From assembly GCA_025526915.1 (NCBI GenBank), contig JAHLKH010000113.1, positions 22,808-86,807 on the forward strand: a DNA stretch of 64,000 bases, read 5' to 3'. A program made the position numbers and the translations under genes. The stretch comes from Entophlyctis helioformis (Eukaryota; Chytridiomycota; Chytridiomycetes; Chytridiales; Chytriomycetaceae). Shown piece by piece: positions 53,390 through 64,000 of the stretch. The notes under the pieces were generated by a model, which worked only from the letters and a program-made list of their open reading frames with translations, made no database searches and had not been told where the DNA came from. How positions within the stretch are numbered: position 1 is the stretch's first letter; each line of letters begins with the position of its first letter.

Positions 53390-56300
53390 ATGAGCAAGCG
53401 CACTGAGACGACTGCGTCTGCATTGGCCGCAGAGGCAGCTGTCGACAATGCAGCATCGGCACCTGCTCGCAAGCGTCGTGCGCCTGCCATGGATGCCGAC
53501 GATATCTCAAACGTCCTCGCTGCGGACGCCGCCGTCGCCGCCGTCAAGCAAAAGGCATACAAGCACAAGGCTGCCGTCGAGGCTGCCGCTGCCAAACAGG
53601 CCAAAGCAGATGCAGATGTAGCGGTCAAGGCGGCCAAGGCGGCCAAGGCGGCCAAGGCTGCTGCTGAGCATGCATCCAAGGCCAAGAGCGACAAGAAAAA
53701 GAAGGAGGCTGCTGCCCGTAGCGATCACAAGAATGCTGCCAAGTCGTCGTTTGCTGTCGAGTCCATCATCACGGATCCTGCAGGATCCGCCAAAGAGCCC
53801 GGACCATCTCGCAAGCGCATCCGCACATCCAGCAAGCAGCACAAGCAGGCACAGGCAGACGCGGGTGTCGCTGAAGATGCAGAGTTTGACGATCAGTACG
53901 GCGGCATCCACCACTCTCACGCAGAGATCCTTGAAAGCCGCCGCCAGCTGCCCGTGTTCCAAGGTACGCTCATTGCATGGATTGGATGCATGCATGCATG
54001 CTTGCAGCTCGGCCAGTCTGGCATTCAACTGACGCTCTCCTGTCCAACCCGCAGCCAGAGAGATGCTCCTCGAAGAGATTGAAAAGTCGCCCACGGTCAT
54101 CATTGTCGGCGAAACCGGATCTGGCAAAACAACCCGTGAGTCGCTGTCGCAGCGTCGTCCACATGCCAGCATTCACTCACACAATGATGGCGACAACGTG
54201 CATGCTCTCAGAGCTGCCGCAGTTCCTTCACGAGGCAGGCTACACAGACTCTGGGATGATCGCAGTCACCCAGCCTCGCCGCGTGGCAGCCATCTCGATT
54301 GCTTCTCGCGTGTCGCTGGAAATGCGGTCAAAGCTCGGCCAGAAAGTCGGCTACTCGATCCGTTTCGAAGACGTCACCAGTAGCCAGACCAAGATCAAGT
54401 ACATGACCGACGGCATGCTGCTCCGTGAGCTGCTCACCGACGGAGATCTGACGCGCTACTCGGTCATTGTGCTAGACGAGGCACACGAGCGAACGCTCCG
54501 CACCGACGTGCTCTTTGGCGCTGTCAAGGCCATCCAGGCGCGTCGGCCAGACCTCAAGATTGTCATCATGAGTGCAACGCTCAATGCCAAGGCATTTTCA
54601 GAGTTTTTCAACAACGCCAAAATCATCACTGTGCCTGGCCGTCAGTTTGCTGTGCAGACCTTTTACGCTGGCGTCAAGCAGGAGGACTATGTCGATGCTG
54701 CTCTGGTTGCTATTCTGCAGATCCACAAGGAACAGCCCGCGGGCGATGTGCTCGTGTTCCTGACCGGCCAGGAGGAGATTGAGAATCTCGAAAAGCTCCT
54801 CAACGAAGAAGCACGGAGCCTGGCGCCAGAGTTGCAAAAGGTACACGATCAAGGCCCTTGCTTGCATTGAGGCGATGGCAGTCTTCTCACACGTCTCGTG
54901 TCTTGCCTGTCGGCGGGCCAGATGCTCGTGTGCCCCATCTTTGCCTCGCTGCCGACAACGCAGCAGACCAAGGTGTTTGAACCAGCCCCGCAAAACACGC
55001 GCAAGGTTATCCTGTCGACCAACATTGCCGAGACGTCCATCACAATCAGCGGCATTCGCTATGTCGTGGACACTGGCATGGTCAAGGTACGCGCATTCAA
55101 TGCCAAGACGGGCATCGAGACGCTGAGCATCCAACCCATCTCCAAGGCATCGGCTGCCCAAAGAACTGGTCGTGCCGGCAGAGAGGTGAGTGCACTTTCC
55201 TTGTTCCTCTTTCCGAGTCTGGCGATTGCTGACCATCCCTCTGCGGTCGTTCGGCAGGCCCCTGGAGTGTGTTTCAGACTCTACACGGAAGAGGCGTTTA
55301 GAGGGCTACGCGACGAGACAGAGCCAGAGATCTTGCGATGCAACCTGGCGATGGTGCTGCTGCTGCTCAAGGCGTCTGGCATTGACGATATCGCCAATTT
55401 CGACTTTATGGACAAGCCATCTCGCCAAGCCTGTGAGTTTGCAGCGGCTTGCTGTTTGCGCTGATGCGTGAAGCTGATGCTGGTGCTTTTGACAGTGATT
55501 GGCGCACTCGAGACACTCTATGCACTAGGTGCACTGGACGACAAGGGCAAACTCACAGACATGGGCAAGTCACGCACGCTCATGGCTGACCTCGACATCG
55601 CCCTGAGACTAACATGCCACTGCAGGTCGTCAAATGTCTGCATTCCCGCTCGAGCCGTCATTCGCCAAGGTCCTCATTCAATCCAAGGTAAGCGCCGCGT
55701 CCCCGCGCTGCACAGCAACGATGCGTCAAGCCTTACTCCGATCCATTGGCAAACAGACGTTCAAATGCACAAGCGAGGCCATCTTTGTCGTGTCGATGCT
55801 CTCTGTCGACCCAGTCTTCTTCTCGCCGCACGACAAGCGCGAAGAGGCCACAGCTGCCAAGAAAAAGTTTATGAATTTCGACGGCGACCACATCACGCTC
55901 CTCAACACGGCCAAGGCGTACCTGGCCGCCAAAGGCGACGCGTCCTGGTGCACCTCCAACTTTATTAATGCGCGTTCCATGCGGCAGATTATGGATATTC
56001 GCAAGCAGCTCGTCGCCTTTTGCGACCAGCAGGGTATCCCGTCGTCCACATCCTGCGGGTCGGATCTCGAGGCGCTCCTCAAATGCATCCTCTCTGGCTT
56101 CTTCCGCAACGTGGCCATCCGGCAGCATGACGGCTCTTTCAAGACGCTCGTGAGCCGACAGACGGTGCATGTGCATCCGTCATCGGTGCTGTTTGGCAGC
56201 AAAGCCCCGGCTGTCATGTTCAGTGAGTGGGTGCACACCTCAAGGCAGTACTTGCGCAGCGTGTCGGTTATCCAGCCGACTTGGCTGTATGAGGTGGCAC

Positions 56301-56440
56301 CACACTATTATGCTCGGAACTCACTGAGCACCGTTGCCAGTGCGGCTGGATCGGCACCTGTGTTTGGTCTCAATAAAATACTGACACAGAGGTCGTTTGC
56401 TTGCCATTCGATTGGGCTCTCGGTCACAGTGCACTCTTGA
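53390..56440 (+). CDS. DHX33: DEAH-box RNA helicase, DHX33-like
   Basis: Start MSKRTETTASALAAEA, an Ala/Lys-rich nuclear tail of about 185 residues, then a full DEAH helicase: GETGSGKTT (motif I, interrupted by intron 54136-54211), TQPRRVAA (Ia), LDEAHERT (II), MSATL (III), FLTGQEEIE (IV), STNIAETSITI (V), QRTGRAGR (VI), followed by winged-helix/ratchet and OB-fold parts (FPLEPSFAK, HPSSVLFG, TWLYEVAPHYY). Domain order and length fit DHX33, which functions in rDNA transcription and translation. Introns: 53964-54054, 54136-54211, 54841-54921, 55186-55257, 55433-55495, 55565-55625 (GC-AG), 55688-55756; all restore frame. The final 25 residues overrun an AATAAA at 56372 and may be wrong; human DHX33 ends just after this point. 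Confidence 0.92.
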
Positions 56441-56528
56441 CGGTAAACATTCAAAAGTCTGCTTCTCAAAATTTTGTGATAATAAGAAATATATTGAATC
56501 TGCAGAGAAATTTGGTATGGAAGGACAA

Positions 56529-56601
56529 GCCCGGCTAGCTCAATCGGTAGAGCGTAAGACTCTTAATCTTAAGGTTGTGGGTTCGACCCCCACGTCGGGC
56601 T
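56529..56601 (+). tRNA. tRNA-Lys (anticodon CUU)
   Basis: Acceptor stem GCCCGGC pairs with GTCGGGC; D-arm TAGCTCAATCGGTAGAGC carries box A; anticodon loop CTCTTAA gives CTT; T-arm GGTTCGACCCC is box B. No intron. The sequence is the standard eukaryotic nuclear form of this tRNA. Confidence 0.96.
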
Positions 56602-56608
56602 AGCTTCC

Positions 56609-56613
56609 TTTTT
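56609..56613 (+). terminator. RNA polymerase III terminator
   Basis: Run of five T residues eight bases after the tRNA end. Confidence 0.75.
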
Positions 56614-57080
56614 GCCCGACTCGCCATTTTGCTCGACTGCTGGACATCGATCCTACGCTCCTTGTCTCTTTTGCCACTGTGGCCGAGACCGTCCGCCGCA
56701 ATGATGCCGGTCTTTGCCAGTATGACACCACGCAGCTGTACTGGCATCTCGCTGTTGTTGTTATGCTCCACAGTAATCGGCCATTTGGGGATCGTGCGCA
56801 TCTTAACAAGCCGGATCTACACACCGTCCTGAGCAGTCTGCGCGGTCTTTATGAATAATATGAATGTTCAATGATCTGCCTGTCTCGATGTCACCCAACC
56901 AGACTTGGCCTTCTATCCACGCAGCCATGCCAAGTCTGTGCCTTTGAATCGGGCATCGAGTCCGCATTCAGTGTGGCAATGGCACAAGCATTGAGTCACG
57001 TGTAAAGAAGAAAACGGCAAGCCATATTGTGCACATCATCGACGCCTCCTGCATGCAATCTTCCCAACTGCTACGTCAAC
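56614..57080. other. Upstream region of the NRPS gene
   Basis: No supported gene. More A+T-rich than the surroundings around 56840-56880. Probably holds the NRPS promoter. Confidence 0.45.
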
Positions 57081-60000
57081 ATGAGCGACATTCAAGCTGT
57101 GAACAACATCTTCATGAGCGACATTCTCGCAATCAACGACCCCAACGCCGTCGCTGTTGTCTGCAAGGCCAGCGGCGACAGCCTCACGTTCGGCCAGCTC
57201 GATGCTTGTGCCCGTGCTTTGGCTCCCTTGCTTGGCCCGAACACAGCGAATGCTGCGAATGCAGTGAATGCATCCGCTGCCCTTGCCCAGGCTCCTCACC
57301 GCCTTCCTCTGGCCATCTGCGCCGACGGCTCGACCGCTATGGCCGTCGCGGCTCTCGCCGCTGTGCGTGCCAAGTGCACCGTTGTTCCTCTGCCGCCTGC
57401 TGGTTATGTACCTGCTGCGGCCGAATTCGGTGCATTCACTCTTGGCCCCGCTGAGACCATCGTCTTGTCCGTGACGGCCTCGCCCGCACTCGGACCGGCG
57501 ACACCAACGCCGTGCCAGCCAGCCTGACCGACAGCGACTCGTTGTATGGCACCCAGTGTGTCGCAGCTGACCCCCGCTCGGCCCCCGCTGATGCTGCCAA
57601 GGTGTGTGCCGCCTGCCTTGCCCGAATCTGTGCACCACCACGCTGACTTGGCCGCATCCAAGCACGTCGGCGAGTTTGACGAGCTCGCATTCAGCCACAA
57701 CGAGCTGCTCAACGCCGTGTCTGAGCGACTCCAGGCAGCCACGGCCGTGAATGCCAGCGGTAATGCTGCCTTTGATGCCATCGTCGACTGTCTCGCCACG
57801 CTCGCCTCTGGTCGCACTTTCGAGGCCGTCGAGCCGGCCGATGCCGATGCTGCTGTTCCGCCTGGCCTGTCGATCTGGCGCACGCTCTTTGAAGTCGGCA
57901 AGCCTGCCCCCACAAAAGACGCCGAGTCGTTCTGGCACGAGTACCTTGCCGGTGTTGCACCAGCCGAGCCACTCTCGCTCGGCAAGTGGGACTCTGAGGA
58001 CGCCTCCGAGGACAAGCCGCTGTCACTCGAGTGCAGCCTGCCAATGCCGCAGATGCAGGCGGATGCAAGGCGGCAGGCGTCACGGTCGCCGTGTTCCTCA
58101 AGGCAGCATGGGCCATGACGCTGCGCAAGTACACGCGATCCAGCGATGTCGTGTTTGGCCAGGTGCTGTCTGGCCGTGACATTCCCGTTGCTGGTGCCGA
58201 CCGGTGAGTGGCATGCTGTTGCTGCTGCTTGTGACTTGTGTGTGCATGGCTGTTGACTGACACTCGCACATGCATCCTTGACTGCAGCATTGTTGGAGCC
58301 ATGATCAACACCGTGCCGTGCCGAGTGCGCATCGACTCGGATGGCACCGATGCAGCCAATGTCCTTCGTGCCGTGCAGTCGGACCACGGACAGATGCTGC
58401 CACACTCGCACACGGGTCTGATCGATGTGCACAAGTGGAGCGGCCTCGCATCGGACGCCAAGCTGTTCCAGACACTGTTTGTGTTTGAGAACCTGCCAGA
58501 AGACGACCGTCTGTCAGGCGATGCTGCTGGCCAGCCGCCGTTCAGCCATGCTGCATCACAAGGATCGTCGCGTTCATTGGCATACACATTCGAGCTGATC
58601 ATGTTCCCGAGTGCGGCTGGCATCAGCCTCACGGCACTGTACGACTTTGCACAGCTGTCACACACACAGGCGTTGTCGATCCTGGCCGAGTTTGACTTCA
58701 CAGTCGGCCAGCTTGCATCTGCAGTCGTATCCAAGTCGTCGATCGAGCCGCTGTGGGATCTGTCGCCTGCCCAGTCGCAAGCACTCACCGAGTATGCACA
58801 CGGTCCGTCAAGCCGCACACATACGATCTTGTGCACAACGCGTTCGAGGCGTGCGCTGCTCTCAACGCCGATGCTGTTGCTCTGGATGACGGCACCTCGA
58901 CTGTCACATACGCACAACTGGATGCACGCGCCAACCAGGTCGCTCATCTGCTTCAGTCGCACGGTGCCACTCGCGAGGTCTCTGTTGCGCTCATTGTGAC
59001 ACGGTCGATCGAGTTTGTTGTTGGACTGCTCGGCGTGCTCAAGTCTGGCGCTGCATTCGTCCCCATCGAGGCATCCACCCCAGCCGACCGCATCAGCTAC
59101 ATGCTCGAGTCGTGCAATGTGGGTCATGTGCTCACGACGGCTGCTGCAGCACACGCCGTGCCATCAACGTACGGCGGACTGGTGTTCCACCTGGACGCTC
59201 TTCCCTCGGATCTGCCGACCACCAAGGCAGCCGAGATTGCGACAGCTGATGCACTCGCATACACCATCTTCACGTCAGGCACGACCGGACTGCCCAAGGG
59301 AGTGCTGATCGAGCATGGCGGCATCCACGACCGTGTGGTGTACCATCCGATTGCCGACCACCTGGCACCTGGCGTGCGCATGCTGCAGACATTCACGGTT
59401 GGCTTCGACGCTTGTCTTGAGGAGATCCTGCACGGTCTGTGCAAGGGAGCCACGCTCGTCCTCTGGAGCCGCGATGCAGCTCAGGGCCAGTCGATCCTGG
59501 ACGCCATGAAGACGGTTGATGTGATGCAGATCTCGCCAAGTGCGCTGCTCAGCATTGCACCCGAGGAGTATCCGAACCTCAAGGCCGTGTGTGCGGGTGT
59601 CGAAGCCGTCCCGCAGTCGCTTGTTGATCGATGGGGCAACGTCGTCAGGTTCTTCTCAGACTACGGACCGACGGAAGCGACAATGGTTGCCACGTGCACA
59701 TCGCAGCTGCATCCAGGATCACATGTGACGCTTGGCAAGCCGCTTGCCAACACGCGCATCTACGTGCTTGACGACCAGCTGCGCACTGTCCCCGTCGGCA
59801 TCAAGGGCCGCCTGTTCATTGGCGGTGTTGGCATTGCGCGTGGATACTTGAACCGTCCCGACTTGACAGCCGAGAAGTTTGTGGCGGACATCAGCCAGCC
59901 GGACACACGCATGTACGACACTGGCGACATTGGACGATGGAACGCCGACGGCCAGATCGAGTATCTCGGCCGCAGTGACGATCAAGTCAAGGTCAAGGGA

Positions 60001-63000
60001 TACCGCATTGAGCTTGAGGAGGTGTCCAAGGTGCTGCAGCAGTGTGCAGGAGTACAAGGCGTTGTGACGATGGTGCGCGATGGAGCGATTGTTGCGTTTG
60101 TGACACCGGCGAGTGTTGCTGTTGAGGCAATCCTTGAGCACGCACACGGAAAACTGCCGCAGTACATGGTGCCGTCCGCGATTGTGCTGTTGGAGACGAT
60201 GCCGATGAATGTCAACGGCAAGGTGAGCAGGCGATGAATGCGGGCATTTGAGCGATGGTGACGAGGAAGATGACGCTGACACATGCGATTGATGATGGCG
60301 GTTTGGGATGAATGGCAGGCGGACAAGAAGGCACTCGCAGCCATGGATGTTGTGATTGCAGTCGAGAGCCTGTCGAGCGATGCCGAGATGCGCATGGCAG
60401 CCGTGTGGGCCGATGTGCTTGGCGTGCAGGTCGAGTCGATCGGCCGCAACACGTCGTTCTTTGCACTCGGTGGCGACTCGATCTCGGCCATCAAAACGGC
60501 AACAGCCTGCCAGCGTGCGGGTCTGCCGATCACCGTGCCGCAGCTGTTCAAGACACAGACGCTGTCACGCTCGGCCGCACTCGCCGAGAAGGCCGCGTTG
60601 TCTGGCGACTCTGGCTCTGACAGCACGCCAGTGTGGCCGGCTGCTGCTCTCTCTCAGGACACGCTCGATGAGATTGCCGCCGACTGGGCTGACCGACTCG
60701 GAGTGGATGCATCGACCATGGACGCATTCCCCGCCACGCCACTGCAGTCTGGCATGGTTGCAGCGACGATCCAGGATGCATCGGCATATATCAACCAGGT
60801 GCCACTGCAAGCCACGCAGGCGATCGATGTGGCTGCACTCGAGGCGGCATTCCGCACGCTTGTGCAGCACCACGCCATCCTGCGCACGTCGTTTGTGCCG
60901 ACATCGACTGCCGGCATTGTGCAGGTTGTGCGGCCGCAGATCGACGAGCGTGATGTTGCACTCGAGCGTGTTGCTCTCACAGCCGACATGGACATTGCCG
61001 CGTTCCTCGGCCAAGACAAGGCTCGTGGCTTTGCCATCGGCGACAAGCACTGGATCCGCCTGTCGCTGCTGACACACACGGACGACTCGCATCCTGTTGT
61101 TGTGCTCACGATCCACCACACGCTGTACGATGGCTGGTCCCTGCCGATGATCGTGGGAGACCTGCTTGCAGCATATGGCGGCCACGCACTCGAGGAGCGA
61201 CCCGCATTCCGGTCTGTGGTGGACTATATCGCCGCACAGGATGCAGCCGCCACCGAGGCCTTCTGGCGCGAGTACCTTGCCGGTGTTGCACCAGCCAAGC
61301 CACTGTCGCTCGGCAAGTGGGACTCTGAGGACGCCTCCGAAGACAGGCCGCTGTCGCTCGAGTGCAGCCTGCCAATGCTGCAGATGCAGGCAGCGTGCAA
61401 GGCGGCAGGCGTCACGGTCGCCGTGTTCCTCAAGGCAGCATGGGCCATGACGCTGCGCAAGTACACGCGATCCAGCGATGTCGTGTTTGGCCAGGTGCTG
61501 TCTGGCCGTGACATTCCCGTTGCTGGTGCCGACCGGTGAGTGGCATGCTGTTGCTGCTGCTTGTGACTTGTGTGTGCATGGCTGTTGACTGACACTCGCA
61601 CATGCATCCTTGACTGCAGCATTGTTGGAGCCATGATCAACACCGTGCCGTGCCGAGTGCGCATCACTCGGATGGCACCGATGCAGCCAATGTCCTTCGT
61701 GCCGTGCAGTCGGACCACGGACAGATGCTGCCACACTCGCACACGGTCTGATCGACGTGCACAAGTGGAGCGGCCTCGCATCGGACGCCAAGCTGTTCCA
61801 ACACTGTTGTGTTTGAGAACCTGCCAGAAGACGACGTCTGTCAGGCGATGCTGCTGGCCAGCCGCCGTTCAGCCATGCTGCATCACAAGGATCGTCGCGT
61901 TCATTGGCATACACATTCGAGCTGATCATGTTCCCGAGTGCGGCTGGCATCAGCCTCACGCACTGTACGACTTTGCACAGCTGTCACACACACAGGCGTT
62001 GTCGATCCTGGCCGAGTTTGACTTCACAGTCGGCCAGCTTGCATCTGCAGTCGTATCCAAGTCGTCGATCGAGCCGCTGTGGGATCTGTCGCCTGCCCAG
62101 TCGCAAGCACTCACCGAGTATGCACACGGTCCCGTCAAGCCGCACACATACGATCTTGTGCACAACGCGTTCGAGGCGTGCGCTGCTCTCAACGCCGATG
62201 CTGTTGCTCTGGATGACGGCACCTCGACTGTCACATACGCACAACTGGATGCACGCGCCAACCAGGTCGCTCATCTGCTTCAGTCGCACGGTGCCACTCG
62301 CGAGGTCTCTGTTGCGCTCATTGTGACACGGTCGATCGAGTTTGTTGTTGGACTGCTCGGCGTGCTCAAGTCTGGCGCTGCATTCGTCCCCATCGAGGCA
62401 TCCACCCCAGCCGACCGCATCAGCTACATGCTCGAGTCGTGCAATGTGGGTCATGTGCTCACGACGGCTGCTGCAGCACACGCCGTGCCATCCACGTACG
62501 GCGGACTGGTGTTCCACCTGGACGCTCTTCCCTCGGATCTGCCGACCACCAAGGCAGCCGAGATTGCGACAGCTGATGCACTCGCATACACCATCTTCAC
62601 GTCAGGCACGACCGGACTGCCCAAGGGAGTGCTGATCGAGCATGGCGGCATCCACGACCGTGTGGTGTACCATCCGATTGCCGACCACCTGGCACCTGGC
62701 GTGCGCATGCTGCAGACATTCACGGTTGGCTTCGACGCTTGTCTTGAGGAGATCCTGCACGGTCTGTGCAAGGGAGCCACGCTCGTCCTCTGGAGCCGCG
62801 ATGCAGCTCAGGGCCAGTCGATCCTGGACGCCATGAAGACGGTTGATGTGATGCAGATCTCGCCAAGTGCGCTGCTCAGCATTGCACCCGAGGAGTATCC
62901 GAACCTCAAGGCCGTGTGTGCGGGTGTCGAAGCCGTCCCCGCAGTCGCTTGTTGATCGATGGGGCAACGTCGTCAGGTTCTTCTCAGACTACGGACCGAC

Positions 63001-64000
63001 GGAAGCGACAATGGTTGCCACGTGCACATCGCAGCTGCATCCAGGATCACATGTGACGCTTGGCAAGCCGCTTGCCAACACGCGCATCTACGTGCTTGAC
63101 GACCAGCTGCGCACTGTCCCCGTCGGCATCAAGGGCCGCCTGTTCATTGGCGGTGTTGGCATTGCGCGTGGATACTTGAACCGTCCCGACTTGACAGCCG
63201 AGAAGTTTGTGGCGGACATCAGCCAGCCGGACACACGCATGTACGACACTGGCGACATTGGACGATGGAACGCCGACGGCCAGATCGAGTATCTCGGCCG
63301 CAGTGACGATCAAGTCAAGGTCAAGGGATACCGCATTGAGCTTGAGGAGGTGTCCAAGGTGCTGCAGCAGTGTGCAGGAGTACAAGGCGTTGTGACGATG
63401 GTGCGCGATGGAGCGATTGTTGCGTTTGTGACACCGGCGAGTGTTGCTGTTGAGGCAATCCTTGAGCACGCACACGGAAAACTGCCGCAGTACATGGTGC
63501 CGTCCGCGATTGTGCTGTTGGAGACGATGCCGATGAATGTCAACGGCAAGGTGAGCAGGCGATGAATGCGGGCATTTGAGCGATGGTGACGAGGAAGATG
63601 ACGCTGACACATGCGATTGATGATGGCGGTTTGGGATGAATGGCAGGCGGACAAGAAGGCACTCGCAGCCATGGATGTTGTGATTGCAGTCGAGAGCCTG
63701 TCGAGCGATGCCGAGATGCGCATGGCAGCCGTGTGGGCCGATGTGCTTGGCGTGCAGGTCGAGTCGATCGGCCGCAACACGTCGTTCTTTGCACTCGGTG
63801 GCGACTCGATCTCGGCCACAAACGGCAACAGCCTGCCAGCGTGCGGGTCTGCCGATCACCGTGCCGCAGCTGTTCAAGACACAGACGCTGTCACGCTCGG
63901 CGCACTCGCCGAGAAGGCAGCTCGTCTGGCGACTCTGGCTCTGACAGCACGCCAGTGTGGCCGGCTGCTGCTCTCTCTCAGGACACGCTCGATGAGATTG
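57081..64000 (+). CDS. Non-ribosomal peptide synthetase, 5' part
   Basis: Multimodular NRPS running off the window. Order: (1) degenerate adenylation piece (57081-57880: LTFGQLDACARALAPLL, AICADGSTAMAVAALAAVRA, FSHNELLNAVSERL) lacking the TSGTTG and YGPTE cores; (2) C-terminal half of a condensation domain (57900-58790); (3) complete A domain (58810-60222: YTIFTSGTTGLPKG, SDYGPTEA, YDTGDIGRW, GRSDDQVKVKGYRIELEE, NGK); (4) carrier domain (FFALGGDSISA, phosphopantetheine serine codon 60478-60480); (5) complete condensation domain (IHHTLYDGWS at 61111-61140); (6) second A and carrier domain almost identical to (3)-(4). Introns 58204-58287 and 60223-60318 recur in each module. One-base frame breaks occur near 57485, 58073 and 58809, at about six places in 61660-61970, and near 62938, 63819 and 63900. 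Product unknown. Confidence 0.9.
57930..61259 (+). repeat. NRPS module repeat unit 1
   Basis: 3.33-kb unit running from mid condensation domain to mid condensation domain. It is almost identical, introns included, to the following unit; the intron at 58204 recurs at 61536 (offset 3,332) and the one at 60223 recurs at 63551 (offset 3,328). Confidence 0.9.
61260..64000 (+). repeat. NRPS module repeat unit 2 (cut by window end)
   Basis: Second copy of the module. Relative to unit 1 it has a few substitutions and about ten one-base indels, mostly losses, clustered at 61660-61970 and 63819-63920. The sequence continues past 64000, so more units may follow. Confidence 0.9.

Noticed and set aside
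60283..61539. Separate condensation-domain gene
   Set aside because: The apparent start is intron sequence (60223-60318); splicing joins it to the preceding A domain at NGK in phase.
61570..62955. Separate gene starting inside NRPS module 2
   Set aside because: It begins inside an intron and is only the part of the NRPS between two frame breaks; module 1 shows the continuous reading.
57081..64000. Bacterial origin of the NRPS by recent transfer
   Set aside because: The gene has spliceosomal introns in each module and base composition like its neighbours, so a recent bacterial transfer is not supported.

Overview
This window looks like nuclear DNA of an early-diverging, chytrid-like fungus. 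The genes are eukaryotic (PRP6, NDC80, NUP159/214, URB2, ERGIC3, DHX33, MCTS1, a nuclear tRNA-Lys). They are split by short introns, mostly 60-110 bp with GTRNGT donors, base composition is G+C-rich, and genes are packed on both strands with very short spacers. The fungal placement is inferred from gene content; I could not run a search. One-base frame breaks occur in otherwise well-conserved genes, most densely inside repeated DNA, which points to residual long-read consensus errors; many 'frameshifts' below are probably not biological.

Layout. 0-6 kb: a tandem duplication of a short-chain dehydrogenase (SDR) gene plus the 3' end of PRP6, followed by full-length PRP6 (minus). 5.8-9.5 kb: a multi-exon coiled-coil protein (minus), head to head with a tight plus-strand trio of CCDC97-like, RNF216-like RBR ubiquitin ligase and UPF0014/FetB-type permease genes (9.5-13.9 kb). 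14.6-16.5 kb: a ZC2HC1-type zinc-finger protein. 17-23 kb: a small polyQ protein (minus) and the large ribosome-biogenesis gene URB2. 23.6-28.5 kb: a decaying cluster of related membrane-protein and protein-kinase pieces. 29-31.7 kb: an MT-A70 family methyltransferase with DPPF instead of DPPW. 31.8-44.7 kb: NDC80 (minus), a Rieske-DUF455 fusion, MCTS1/TMA20 (minus), ERGIC3/ERV46, an FkbM-type methyltransferase (minus) and an aquaporin. 44.9-52.1 kb: a giant FG nucleoporin of the Nup159/Nup214 type (minus). 52.3-56.4 kb: a polytopic membrane protein and a DHX33-like DEAH helicase. 56.5 kb: tRNA-Lys(CUU). 57.1 kb to the end: a non-ribosomal peptide synthetase (NRPS) built of almost identical tandem modules, running off the window.

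Most genes are housekeeping: splicing (PRP6, CCDC97), ribosome production and translation (URB2, DHX33, MCTS1), mitosis (NDC80), nuclear transport (nucleoporin) and secretion (ERGIC3). They are independent neighbours, not an operon. The unusual parts are the NRPS with a 3.33-kb repeated module that includes its introns, the membrane/kinase gene cluster with degenerate catalytic motifs, the MT-A70 gene that may relate to the DNA 6mA methyltransferase families of basal fungi, and the Rieske-ferritin-like fusion.
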